Below are positions 51,131-64,000 of a stretch of DNA of 64,000 nt, in pieces. Under the pieces are notes generated by a model, which searched no databases, was not told the origin of the DNA, and saw only the letters and a list, made by a program, of their open reading frames with translations. Position 1 is the stretch's first letter, and the number at the start of each line of letters is the position of its first letter. This DNA comes from Arabidopsis thaliana (taxonomy: Eukaryota > Streptophyta > Magnoliopsida > Brassicales > Brassicaceae). Both the position numbers and the translations under genes were made by a program. The stretch lies in the NCBI RefSeq assembly GCF_000001735.4, contig NC_003070.9:15919971-15983970 (forward strand). The letters run 5' to 3'.

Positions 51131-51945
51131 AATCTAATCCATACCCAAACCGCTTATTCTTGTTTTGCCTAAAACATTATAGTCTGAAGAAAGCATTATT
51201 AGAAAACATGAAAAAGTCGAAACTCAAAAAAAGAAACAAAGGAAGAATTGTCGATGAGATCAAGAGAAGAAACAAACGAATCAAATAAGATCCCGAAAAG
51301 GAAGCGTAATCAAAGAATCTAATTGAAACAGTTGGTATGCGTAAAATAAGGAAAAAATGGAAATAAAACTCTATAAGAATATACTTTTTATTCTCAATTT
51401 AATGCATTAAACGTCAAACATGGCAAATTTTTAACAAATCTGATGTCATCAACTATAAGTCTATCGTAACCCAATGTAAATAAACTGGTTCACCCATGCT
51501 CTCAAACCATGAAACATTTTTGATAATACGTGTAATAACGAGATGTTTCAAATTTTGAAAACCAATCTGTAATGTCTACATAAAACAAATCTGTCGCGAA
51601 AAAAACAATATGCTATAACCTATAAATCTATCATAACTATGACTAAATAAACATGTGGTACGAAAAAGTCTGTCGAACAAAAAGTGTGGTGGACAAACAA
51701 ATCTGTCGCAACATGAAGCACATATTTTTCAGAGACGACCAAAATAACGGAGTGGCAGTTTCGTAAATAAAATTACTTTTTTGAATGATTTAGTAATGAC
51801 ATTCCTATGATATTGTTTTTCTTACAAAGAAAATAAATGACATTTTAGACCAAAATATTACTCCTATAACCCATATTTTTGGTATGTCATTCTAGTAGTT
51901 AACCCTAAAATATGAGTCTTTCTAGTAATTTTCTTTTTAAAACTT

Positions 51946-53518
51946 GCTGTTGATTATGTTGTTAGCGATCAGAGTTAGAATTTTTACATGATTTCGCGTA
52001 TCCATAATTAGTAGAATTTTAACATGATTTCGCGTATCCATAATTAGTTTTTGGATGTAAACGCTTTTAAAATCATCCAAATTAAAAATAAATGTATTTT
52101 TGGGTATGATTAGGCATTTTGTAGAATGTTTAAGTTGACTTGAACGGTTTTCAACTACAAACGATAACATAACATTTTTGGTTTGTTGTCAAGTCTTAGT
52201 CAACCAATAATTTTTTTGCCACTAGAATATTGTATTAATCACAGTAAATCCAAAAAAAAGAAAAAAGTCATATTTATCATGAGTTCAAAATTTATAATTA
52301 TATAAAAGAAAAAGGTTTATCAGTTATGCAAAGTATAAGCCAACACATCCCAACACTTGCATACTTTAAAAATGTCTCGTTAGCTACACGAAATATTGTC
52401 ATCACATACGGACATACACGAACAAACATAAGACATGTTGCCAACACCATAACCATCCTACTTTGATGCTTCGGTCGTCAGAATCCGGCGTTGACCAATG
52501 TTGATCGACGTTTACCGATGTTGACCAAAAATTATATTCAATTTTTTTTTTTTTAATAAACAAATTAAAATAAGAATTTATTTTATAATTTAAAAAAAAA
52601 ACTAATAACGAAATATACTACAAATAATATAACAATATAAACCACAAAAACATTATATAACAAAATTTTGGTTTATATTTGGATTGATATAACAAGATAT
52701 ACAAAATATATATATAACAAATTAGACAACAAATTCTTTTTTTTATACTATATTTTGTTATCATATTTTGGTAATATAAGAAAATATACATTTTACTTTT
52801 GACAATCATTTTTCTTCTATAAATTGTAGTGTTCATATATATATTTATTAATTTGGTATATCATTTGAATTTGTTAATATATAAAAAATGCAAAGGTCAT
52901 TAGCTGATATATATTTTTTCTTATATAAATATAATTATTACTTTTCTATTATTTTACAGTTCTAGTATACACATGCATTTTTTTTTCCTATCTCTGTTAA
53001 GAAACTAGTAGAAAAAAAGAAGCGCTGACACAGATTTATAAACAAAAACAAATAAATAAAAGCGAAAAGAAACAAGTTGAAAGTTTTTTTTTTTTTTTTT
53101 TTTTTTAATCCAAACTGAACCAAATAGACATGTGAATGTTGTTGTGAGATTTTTTCCTCTGTTCTTTGAAGAATATGAGGTTGGGATTAATCTCAATTCA
53201 TCACCGAATCTGATTCCGCCACTTTGTTCTTGCCTCTTTCTTCTCCTCCATGCCTTCTCTTTCGATATTCATATCTGCTTGATTATTTCTTTAGTAGTTG
53301 CAGAAGCTTCATAAGCAGCAAAACTAAAAGGTTCTAAAGCTTTTGTCCTAATTTAATCCATTCGATTCATACATGTTATTTCGGTAAATTTTGCTGTCTT
53401 AATTCGTACCATTTCTGTCTTTTTTTTTCTTGGTCCTACTGAATCAAAGTCATCATCAGATTGGTCCAATTTTAGCTTTAAGAAACTCAACTAATTTACT
53501 TTCATCTCTTTATCAGAT
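51946..53518. other. Spacer and GLR3.3 promoter/5' UTR region
   Basis: A 36-bp direct tandem duplication lies at 51977-52048 (ACATGATTTCGCGTATCC twice). The rest is AT-rich with poly-T/A tracts (53083-53106). The end (TTTATCAG just before the ATG at 53519) looks like the acceptor of a 5' UTR intron of the glutamate-receptor gene. No independent gene seen. Confidence 0.45.
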
Positions 53519-56733
<3,215 letters not shown>

Positions 56734-57160
56734 AACTGTAGTTACAGAGACATATACAATTATTTTTGAACTGATTACAGAGAAAAATTTAATTTTTTTC
56801 TTAGACATTTATTATAGTATAGTATATAGTATTTATATTTCACAAAACTCTAACAACCACAAACACAAGGTTAGAGAACTAACGATTCTAAAACGTTGAA
56901 CGAAACCATACCGTGACAATAAATTAGTTGGGACCATAAAGGTTGGTGTCTCTTTCAGAGTTGAGAGAAGGCCACGACATTCTAAATCCTGATCCAATCG
57001 CTTCACCAACTAATAAATTTTCTCAATTTTGGACAGACAAAACAATGAAACCTATCGATAATAATAACCACACAAACCCCAAATAAACCCTCAGCTTCCT
57101 TATCCCTTCTTCTGGGGACCAAAAAAAACACAGAAGAGCTTCTTCTTCTTCTTCTTCTAC
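56734..57160. promoter_or_regulatory. Spacer and promoter/5' UTR of PMI1
   Basis: Just 427 bp separate the GLR3.3 stop and the PMI1 ATG, so the 3' region of one and the promoter of the other share it. The leader before the ATG is CTT-rich (57138-57158). TTATCCC (57098-57104, reverse GGGATAA, I-box-like) and an AACCCT-type motif (57086-57091) are present; their use is not proven. Confidence 0.45.
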
Positions 57161-59764
57161 ATGGCAGGAGAATATTCCGGTAGCCGGAGTTCTAACACAC
57201 AGCTTCTCGCGGAACTTGAAGCTCTAAGTGAAAACCTTTACCAGAAACCTCAGGTTTCAGTTGGAAACAGGAGAACAAACTCTCTCGCTCTCCCTCGGAG
57301 TTCTGTTCCGTCGCTTGTTACCTCTGCTGATGAAGTGAGTACAGCACGAGCTGAGGATTTGACAGTATCGAAGCCGCGGGCTCGGCGTTTATCGCTGTCT
57401 CCGTGGCGGTCGAGACCGAAACTTGAGGTAGAGGAGGAAGAGAATGTTACTCAGAGCAACAGGATTGTCAAGAAACCAGAGGAGTCGTCATCGGGTTCGG
57501 GTGTGAAGGAAGAGAAGAAAGGGATTTGGAATTGGAAGCCGATTCGAGGGCTGGTTCGGATTGGTATGCAGAAGCTAAGCTGTTTGTTATCAGTGGAGGT
57601 TGTGGCGGCGCAGAATCTTCCAGCGTCGATGAATGGTTTACGCCTTGGAGTTTGCGTGAGGAAGAAGGAAACTAAAGACGGTGCTGTTCAGACGATGCCG
57701 TGTAGGGTTTCTCAGGGTTCTGCTGATTTTGAGGAGACCTTGTTTATCAAGTGCCATGTGTATTACTCACCGGCGAACGGTAAAGGTAGTCCAGCGAAGT
57801 TTGAGGCTCGTCCGTTTTTGTTTTATCTTTTCGCCGTGGATGCCAAGGAACTGGAGTTTGGAAGGCATGTGGTGGATTTGAGTGAGTTGATTCAGGAGTC
57901 GGTAGAGAAGATGAATTACGAAGGAGCTAGGGTTAGGCAATGGGATATGAATTGGGGACTTTCAGGGAAGGCTAAAGGGGGTGAATTGGCTTTGAAATTA
58001 GGGTTTCAGATTATGGAGAAAGACGGTGGAGCTGGGATTTACAGTAAACAAGGCGAATTCGGGATGAAACCGAGTAGTAAACCTAAGAATTTCGCTAATT
58101 CCTTCGGTCGAAAGCAATCGAAGACGTCGTTTAGTGTTCCGAGCCCTAAAATGACGAGCCGGAGCGAGGCGTGGACGCCAGCGAGTGGTGTGGAGTCAGT
58201 TTCGGATTTTCACGGGATGGAGCATTTGAATCTGGATGAACCTGAGGAGAAACCCGAGGAGAAACCGGTTCAGAAAAACGACAAACCGGAACAGAGAGCT
58301 GAAGATGATCAAGAGGAACCAGATTTTGAAGTTGTGGATAAAGGAGTTGAGTTTGATGATGACTTGGAAACTGAGAAATCTGATGGAACCATAGGTGAAA
58401 GATCTGTTGAGATGAAGGAACAACATGTTAATGTTGATGATCCACGGCACATAATGAGACTCACCGAGCTTGATTCAATTGCAAAGCAGATCAAAGCGCT
58501 TGAATCGATGATGAAAGACGAGAGTGATGGAGGTGATGGTGAAACAGAGTCACAAAGGCTAGATGAAGAGGAACAAACTGTGACAAAGGAGTTTCTTCAG
58601 TTACTTGAGGATGAAGAAACCGAGAAGCTGAAATTTTATCAGCACAAAATGGACATCTCTGAACTGCGGTCTGGCGAATCCGTAGACGATGAATCGGAGA
58701 ATTACCTCTCGGATCTCGGTAAAGGCATTGGTTGCGTTGTTCAGACACGAGACGGTGGTTACTTAGTCTCTATGAACCCTTTCGACACGGTGGTCATGAG
58801 GAAAGACACTCCTAAGCTTGTTATGCAAATCTCCAAACAGATTGTGGTAAGGCCTGAATTAATATTTACATAATCAAAAGAATCCTACAACAACAGGAAT
58901 CTGAAATCTTTATTACAGGTACTACCAGAAGCCGGACCAGCCACTGGATTCGAGCTATTTCATAGAATGGCGGGTTCGGGTGAGGAACTAGAGTCAAAGA
59001 TATCTTCGCTTATGGCGATAGATGAGCTAATGGGGAAAACAGGGGAGCAAGTGGCTTTTGAAGGAATAGCGTCAGCGATTATACAAGGGAGGAACAAAGA
59101 GAGAGCTAACACGAGCGCAGCGCGAACTGTCGCAGCTGTTAAAACAATGGCTAACGCGATGAGCAGCGGAAGAAGGGAGAGAATAATGACCGGTATATGG
59201 AATGTGGAGGAGAATCCATTGACTTCGGCAGAGGAGGTTTTAGCCGTCTCTTTACAGAAACTAGAGGAAATGGTTGTTGAAGGACTTAAGATTCAAGCTG
59301 ACATGGTGGATGATGAAGCTCCTTTCGAGGTTTCGGCTGCGAAAGGTCAGAAGAATCCACTTGAATCGACCATTCCGCTGGAAGAATGGCAAAAGGAGCA
59401 TCGCACACAGCAAAAGCTAACGGTTTTGGCGACAGTACAGCTCCGTGACCCGACAAGGAGATATGAGGCTGTAGGAGGGACAGTTGTGGTAGCAGTACAA
59501 GCGGAAGAGGAGGAGGAGAAAGGGTTAAAGGTAGGAAGTTTGCACATTGGGGGAGTGAAGAAAGATGCGGCGGAGAAGCGGAGGCTTACCGCGGCGCAAT
59601 GGCTTGTGGAACACGGAATGGGAAAGAAAGGGAAGAAGAAGAGTAATATAAAGAAGAAGGAGAAGGAAGAAGAAGAAGAGGAGATGTTGTGGAGCTTGTC
59701 ATCTAGAGTAATGGCGGATATGTGGCTTAAATCTATAAGGAACCCTGATGTGAAATTGCATTAG
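57161..59764 (+). CDS. PMI1: PLASTID MOVEMENT IMPAIRED1 (NT-C2 domain protein)
   Basis: Two exons, 57161-58846 and 58919-59764, join in frame (QIV|VLPEAGP) to 843 aa. PMI1 is a plant-specific protein needed for light-driven chloroplast and nuclear positioning, working with actin. The N-terminus (NTQLLAELEALSENLYQK) matches the conserved start of the family. An NT-C2/EEIG1-type domain spans roughly residues 130-290 (LSCLLSVEVVAAQNLPAS, FLFYLFAVDAKELEFGRHVV). An acidic, charged linker follows (repeats of EEKPEEKP near residue 365), then a conserved C-terminal region (QRLDEEEQTVTKEFLQLLED, GIGCVVQTRDGGYLVSMNPF, HRMAGSGEELESKISSLMAI) and a Lys-rich tail (about residues 785-815). The start fits the family and a CTT-rich leader. 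Intact; cf. At1g42550. Confidence 0.96.
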
Positions 59765-60238
59765 TTGATCTTGGAGGTATTCATACTATACAATAAGATG
59801 CATTTGTTTATTTATGTTTTGTATATTATTTTTTAAGAGTTTCAAATTTTACCTGCAACAAACATTAGTCAAATGTCTTTTTACCAAATTTTTAAATTTC
59901 AGGAATTGGTTCAACTAATTTTCCCTAATGTTATGTATTGTTTTTTTCTGGTTTTCTTTTCTAAGAAAGTCTTTTATATATTAACTCTAAAGTGTACAAA
60001 TGCATAAAAATTCTACCTTTCCAAAACTATTTTGTACAAAACTATAAATAGGACATGATAAACATGTAGAGAAAAAATCAACTCAAAAATTAAACCCACG
60101 TAAGGAATTTATATAATAAATAATAATTACATAGCTAAATCCTATTTTCCAAAAATTGTGTATAGACTATTAAGTAACCAAACTATTAGACTGTTAAATT
60201 TGGTCTATCCATAGATTAAAAGGAGAAGCCAATTATTC
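59765..60238. other. Convergent 3' spacer between PMI1 and MLO9
   Basis: A 474-bp AT-rich stretch holding the 3' UTRs of two genes that face each other. No other feature seen. Confidence 0.6.
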
Positions 60239-62963
60239 TCACTTTTCATTCTTTTTCCTCGCCTTCTTATGCCATTGTTCTAATGCTTTTGAAGTTTGCT
60301 CATCAAACACTGATCGCTTCATTGTGGATCCCATCTATAAAATATATATTGTAAAAGAATTATGCAATGATAAAACAACTAACTCTATGAAAACATTCAA
60401 AGGAAGAAAAAAAGATATATAAATGTTGCATACCTGAGTGACGAGAGCGTAAAGGGGCAATGTGATATAACTGCATAGGAATTGTACTCCCACCCTAAAG
60501 CCAAGACCATATATTCAATTTTCACAAACTCGATCGAAAACTTGGTAAAAAAAATTGTTTATGATAATACTATTACTCACCCTAGGCAGACACGAATGAT
60601 TATAAGGCCAAAATGGTGATGAAAACAGGACCTTAGCCCAAACTCATACTGCAACAAGAATAATTATAACATTATTATAAAAATTTCTAGAAGCAATTAG
60701 TACCAACATAAAGTAAAAACTAGAAGAAGAGATTCTGAAAAGTTTACCCATATCCAAAAAAAATAAGTTATCTCAAAAGCATTCTGAAAAGTATCCAAAA
60801 AAATAAAATCAGTAATTATACTAAATCATAGGCTTAGGCATTCGGATTTCGGTTCGGATTCAGTTTGGATAATTCGGATGAGGGAGTTTGTTATCCGTTC
60901 GGATTATACGACTATTCGGTTCGGTTTTGGTTCGGATGGTGTCGGATTCGGATCACTAAAACATCACATATATCATTCACTTATATAAATTTTCACCTGA
61001 AACAGAACGAAGTGGATCATATGAAGTACTAGATCGGGTTTTTCAAACCAAAAATGTTGGTCTGAGACGTTGACAACTGGCATCCCTTGAATTACTGCAT
61101 GTCTCTCTTGAATCTCCAATGCCATGTACGATATAATGGCTTGTAGCTTTGTTCCTATGGCTAGTGTTAACTTTAAACATAAACCACAATTAGTTCATAA
61201 AATGTTCTTTAATCTTTTTGAAGTAAGAATGAGCTTCGTATAGTAGATAAATTAATGACTTACTAGAGGAGGAATCATGGTGATTACGGCAGTAACATAC
61301 CATCCTATAAAGTTTTTTGTTTTTATATATAGATCAATTATTAGTAAGTCAAGATATCATAATGTAGAAGTACGATAAACTAAAGACTAACCGTGAACAT
61401 CGAAGAGTAAAAACAACATTACAAAGGCCCAAAGCTCGGGTCTGTCATCATCAGTGGTAGATTTCATTAGAAACAAATAAAGCAAACTAGACTAAAAATG
61501 TGAAAGAGGATATGAGTTACCTTATTCCTACAACCACCTTGAAGTCGTCTTCCAAAGATCTTTTGATGTACTTTTGAAAATCAAACTTCATACCAGGTGC
61601 CAAATGAACCTAAATACATAGGGTTTTAGAGCAACAAACAATTGGATATTAATGGAGAATTAATGTAAGATATTAATGCACTCACACTTATGAATCCATG
61701 TCGCATTGTCAAGTAATCAGACTTCCTCACTGATCTAAGTATTTGACGGAAGAAGCACATCTGAAAATTAACCTCTAGTTCCATTAGATTAGAGATGATA
61801 ATTGTGCAAGAATAACACTTAGAATTTAAGAAAATCGTACAACGTAGAAGAAGAATTTATTGCTAGCCCAAGAATTGACATGTTCTCGGACAAATGATGT
61901 CTCATGTGTGAGTCTAAATCTTGATGGATCTGTATTAAAAAAATAAAAATAGCAAGGACAGTAAAATTTTGATTAGCTAGGACAGTAAAATTTTGATCAC
62001 CATGCAAAATATAAAGTTCACTCTACCATTCATCATTTCTTGTTCATGGATGACCTCTTGCTCCCATACTTTCCAGCCACGAATCTATGTTTACGAAAAA
62101 ACGAATTAGTTCAATTAAAATCATCATCAACACATATATACAATGTGAAAAATTTCTACCAATATACCTTGGCTCTTCCAAGCATCATGGTTATAGCACT
62201 ATATATAACATGGAACACGGCCAAGAAGAATATGAATATATGCACTTGATGTAATGCGTTTAATGATATAAGTGCGACATAATCCTGAAACGATAACAAA
62301 ATAATAAGTTAATAAAACTACTTAAAACTTTTATGCTGAAACAGTAGTTAATATTACTTTCTTGCAATTTACTGGAGGAGCGTCGGCCAAAGAACGACGT
62401 TGAACAGAGTAGAGAATACGCATTGCATGGTCTGTTTTCTTGAGCTTTTTACGATCATCTTCACTAGGTCCATCATATGGACCACAAAAAGACATTGCAT
62501 GGCCGTATCTTGATGGAACACATATGCTCGCAATGTAGTTTTGGCCAAATGTTAGAAGCAGGGAAATAAATCCCAAAACCATAAGCTCTACAATATGTAA
62601 CATAATTTTGAGTTAAATATATATATATAGGAACCAAAACTTTTCATGAAAATAATAGGGATACGATCCATCAGTTACATCCCTAACCATACGCTAACCA
62701 CACGAAAAATTCCATCTTCACTACATAAAAGAAAAGATAGCACTCCAACCAGAAGACCAAAATAGATTGAAGACGAAGACGGTCAAAGAAAATAACAGAT
62801 TGATTTATTCTGTTAGCGTGTGAGGCTTATCTATTACGGAAATCAACGTGTTTTTCACTTTTTTGATTACTTTGTTAAACTCATATATTGGTTGTGTGGT
62901 TTGTAGAGCTTCAATCTGTGTGCTCACTGATATATTTGTATTATCGTCTTTAAATTAATAAAG

Positions 62964-63009
<46 letters not shown>

Positions 63010-63358
63010 CGAAAACAATTGTTCCTTGATTTCAAGAAACCAAAAAAAATAATTTCTATATTGTTACCATTTTTAATCTTCTCAAGAGCTTCAAACAAAG
63101 CTTTCTTCTTCTTTCGTTCGAAAACCTACAAGCATGGAATTAAGTGTAACCAAAAAAGTAGCAAATGCAAAGCATATATACATCCATAAGGTATAATGGT
63201 GTTCTCTATCAAATCACCTCGCCGACTTTGTGAATGATGAGTTCCAAAATAATGGAGATCAAGATGATAACACCACAAACTGTAGAAACGGCCCAAGTCG
63301 GGGTCTGGTCTAGCTGTCTTGGACCTTCGCCACCTCCTCCACCACCACCTCCAGCCAT
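60239..63358 (-). CDS. MLO9: MLO-family seven-helix membrane protein MLO9
   Basis: Fifteen exons on the minus strand join in one frame to 460 aa: 63358-63218, 63125-63068, 62587-62358, 62284-62168, 62084-62027, 61929-61841, 61760-61686, 61609-61521, 61441-61392, 61304-61264, 61170-60997, 60783-60748, 60648-60581, 60494-60434, 60334-60239. MLO proteins sit in the plasma membrane, bind calmodulin and act in powdery-mildew susceptibility, pollen and root signalling; recent work describes MLOs as calcium channels. Seen: a Gly-rich start (MAG followed by seven further Gly), TM1 ([19 protein letters not shown]), TM2 ([18 protein letters not shown]), [12 protein letters not shown], later segments [15 protein letters not shown] and LIIIRVCLG, and the C-terminal [13 protein letters not shown]...[11 protein letters not shown] typical of the family's tail. 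Intact; cf. At1g42560. It is in the same clade as MLO5. Confidence 0.95.
60838..60960. repeat. CGGTT/CGGAT-rich repeat in an MLO9 intron
   Basis: Dense TTCGGTTCGG and TTCGGATT motifs, of the same style as 15765-16165. This is a dispersed low-complexity repeat often seen in Brassicaceae introns. Confidence 0.55.
62966..63006. repeat. (TA)n microsatellite in MLO9 intron 2
   Basis: About 20 uninterrupted AT dinucleotides, the longest pure simple repeat in the window, lying in intron 2 (62588-63067). Confidence 0.95.
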
Positions 63359-64000
63359 TACTTAAAACCGTGATGATTATCTTTTTATTTTTATTTTTTA
63401 GTATGTGTTTGGTATCAGAATTTCAATTTCAAAAGAGAAGAGACAATAAAAATGAAGTCAAAGAGATAGAGAGAATGAAAAGGAAAGGGATGATGTTGCC
63501 ATTGACGAGCATGCGAAAATAGTAGATAAGAGTGTAGACAAATCCGGTGAGTTATTTTTTAAAAAATATTAATTTTGTTTTTTTTATCAATTTATTGTCT
63601 TCCCTATTTTACAGGTTTCCACATTATTTAAGTGGGAATGTATGGAGAAGAACGAGTACGGAATAATTGGTGGAGGAAATTTAGAAGAAAAAAAATGAGA
63701 GAATTAAAGAGACGTCGTTAGCAAACTACAATAGACATCATTAAGCAATTGGATTCTAGATATATAGTATTCGTTAGAATAATTAATAAATTAAACTAGC
63801 ATGCAAAATTAAAAAGCATGTGCAATTAAAATGCTAGTAAGAAGAAAATAAACTGGACAAATCGTCTTTATGTACTACAAAGAATTGTTCCATTTCTTAC
63901 TGCATAAAATGTAGAAAATAGTGGGAAAAGTGATACCATCGCCTAATTTATACTATTTTAATAGGATATAAGTAAAAAAATCTGTATCATATTACAGAAG
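63359..64000. other. Upstream region of MLO9
   Basis: Promoter side of the minus-strand gene plus intergenic DNA. AT-rich, with no TATA box I can assign confidently and no other gene. The open frame at 63319-63522 on the plus strand is antisense to MLO9 exon 1 and looks like chance. Confidence 0.45.

Larger units (their letters stand above)
29849..51934. mobile_element. Kaonashi/ULP-type Mutator-like element, split by later insertions
   Basis: I infer one element of about 22 kb as it now stands, roughly 8 kb without nested insertions. The ends read AGAAATTTGCTCAAATGAC (29849) and, in reverse complement, AGAAAATTACTAGAAAGAC (ending 51934), a short imperfect terminal inverted repeat. They are flanked by a 10-of-11 match (ATTTAAAACTT / TTTTAAAACTT), the 9-11 bp duplication expected for Mutator-like elements. 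Its two genes face each other: a DUF1985-Ulp1 protease-like gene (+) and a MURA transposase (-), the composition of Arabidopsis KU/Kaonashi MULEs. The nested insertions are CACTA 30634-38348, Helitron 39940-41400 and CACTA-like 41402-46302. All of its genes are broken, so it is a fossil. Confidence 0.72.

Overview
This is plant nuclear DNA, almost certainly Arabidopsis thaliana or a very close Brassicaceae relative. The reasons are many short GT-AG introns, an AT-rich background and a gene order that I recognise from the arm-proximal pericentromere of Arabidopsis chromosome 1: an NPC1-like sterol transporter (cf. At1g42470), a canopy/DUF3456 ER protein (cf. At1g42480), GLR3.3 (cf. At1g42540), PMI1 (cf. 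At1g42550) and MLO9 (cf. At1g42560). Splicing the exons by eye gives 933 aa for GLR3.3, 843 aa for PMI1 and 460 aa for MLO9, the lengths I remember for the Arabidopsis proteins. Locus names come from memory, not from a search. Layout: 1-6.2 kb is gene-free, with old degenerate repeats and AT microsatellites. 6.2-15.1 kb is the NPC1-like gene (+, about 38 exons, a small terminal-inverted-repeat element in one intron). 16.3-18.7 kb is the canopy-like gene (+, 9 exons) with a TGACGTGG box just upstream. 18.7-53.5 kb is a transposon island with no intact host gene. 53.5-56.7 kb is GLR3.3 (+), 57.2-59.8 kb PMI1 (+), and 60.2-63.4 kb MLO9 (-). The island is the most informative part. It starts with a non-autonomous Helitron (19354-21207), a 488-bp tandem repeat (about 21.8-23.0 kb), a probable copia LTR fragment (about 24.2-24.8 kb), a truncated glutamate dehydrogenase pseudogene (26377-27015, -) and nested inverted repeats (28.4-29.4 kb). 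From 29849 to 51934 I infer one Mutator-like element of the Kaonashi/ULP type. It is flanked by a near-perfect 11-bp duplication and carries a DUF1985-Ulp1 protease-like gene (+) facing a MURA transposase gene (-); both are broken. Later insertions split it: a CACTA element with an exact 3-bp duplication (30634-38348), a Helitron (39940-41400), and a second CACTA-like element (about 41402-46302) that itself contains an internally deleted relative of the first CACTA (41608-45075). The five host genes share no operon or pathway; they are independent plant genes (sterol transport, ER protein folding, calcium/amino-acid signalling, chloroplast and organelle positioning, and an MLO membrane protein). 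I found no evidence for a wholly new biological system. The second-look items are the nested transposon stack, the arrangement of its subterminal repeats, and candidate regulatory and pseudogene features.
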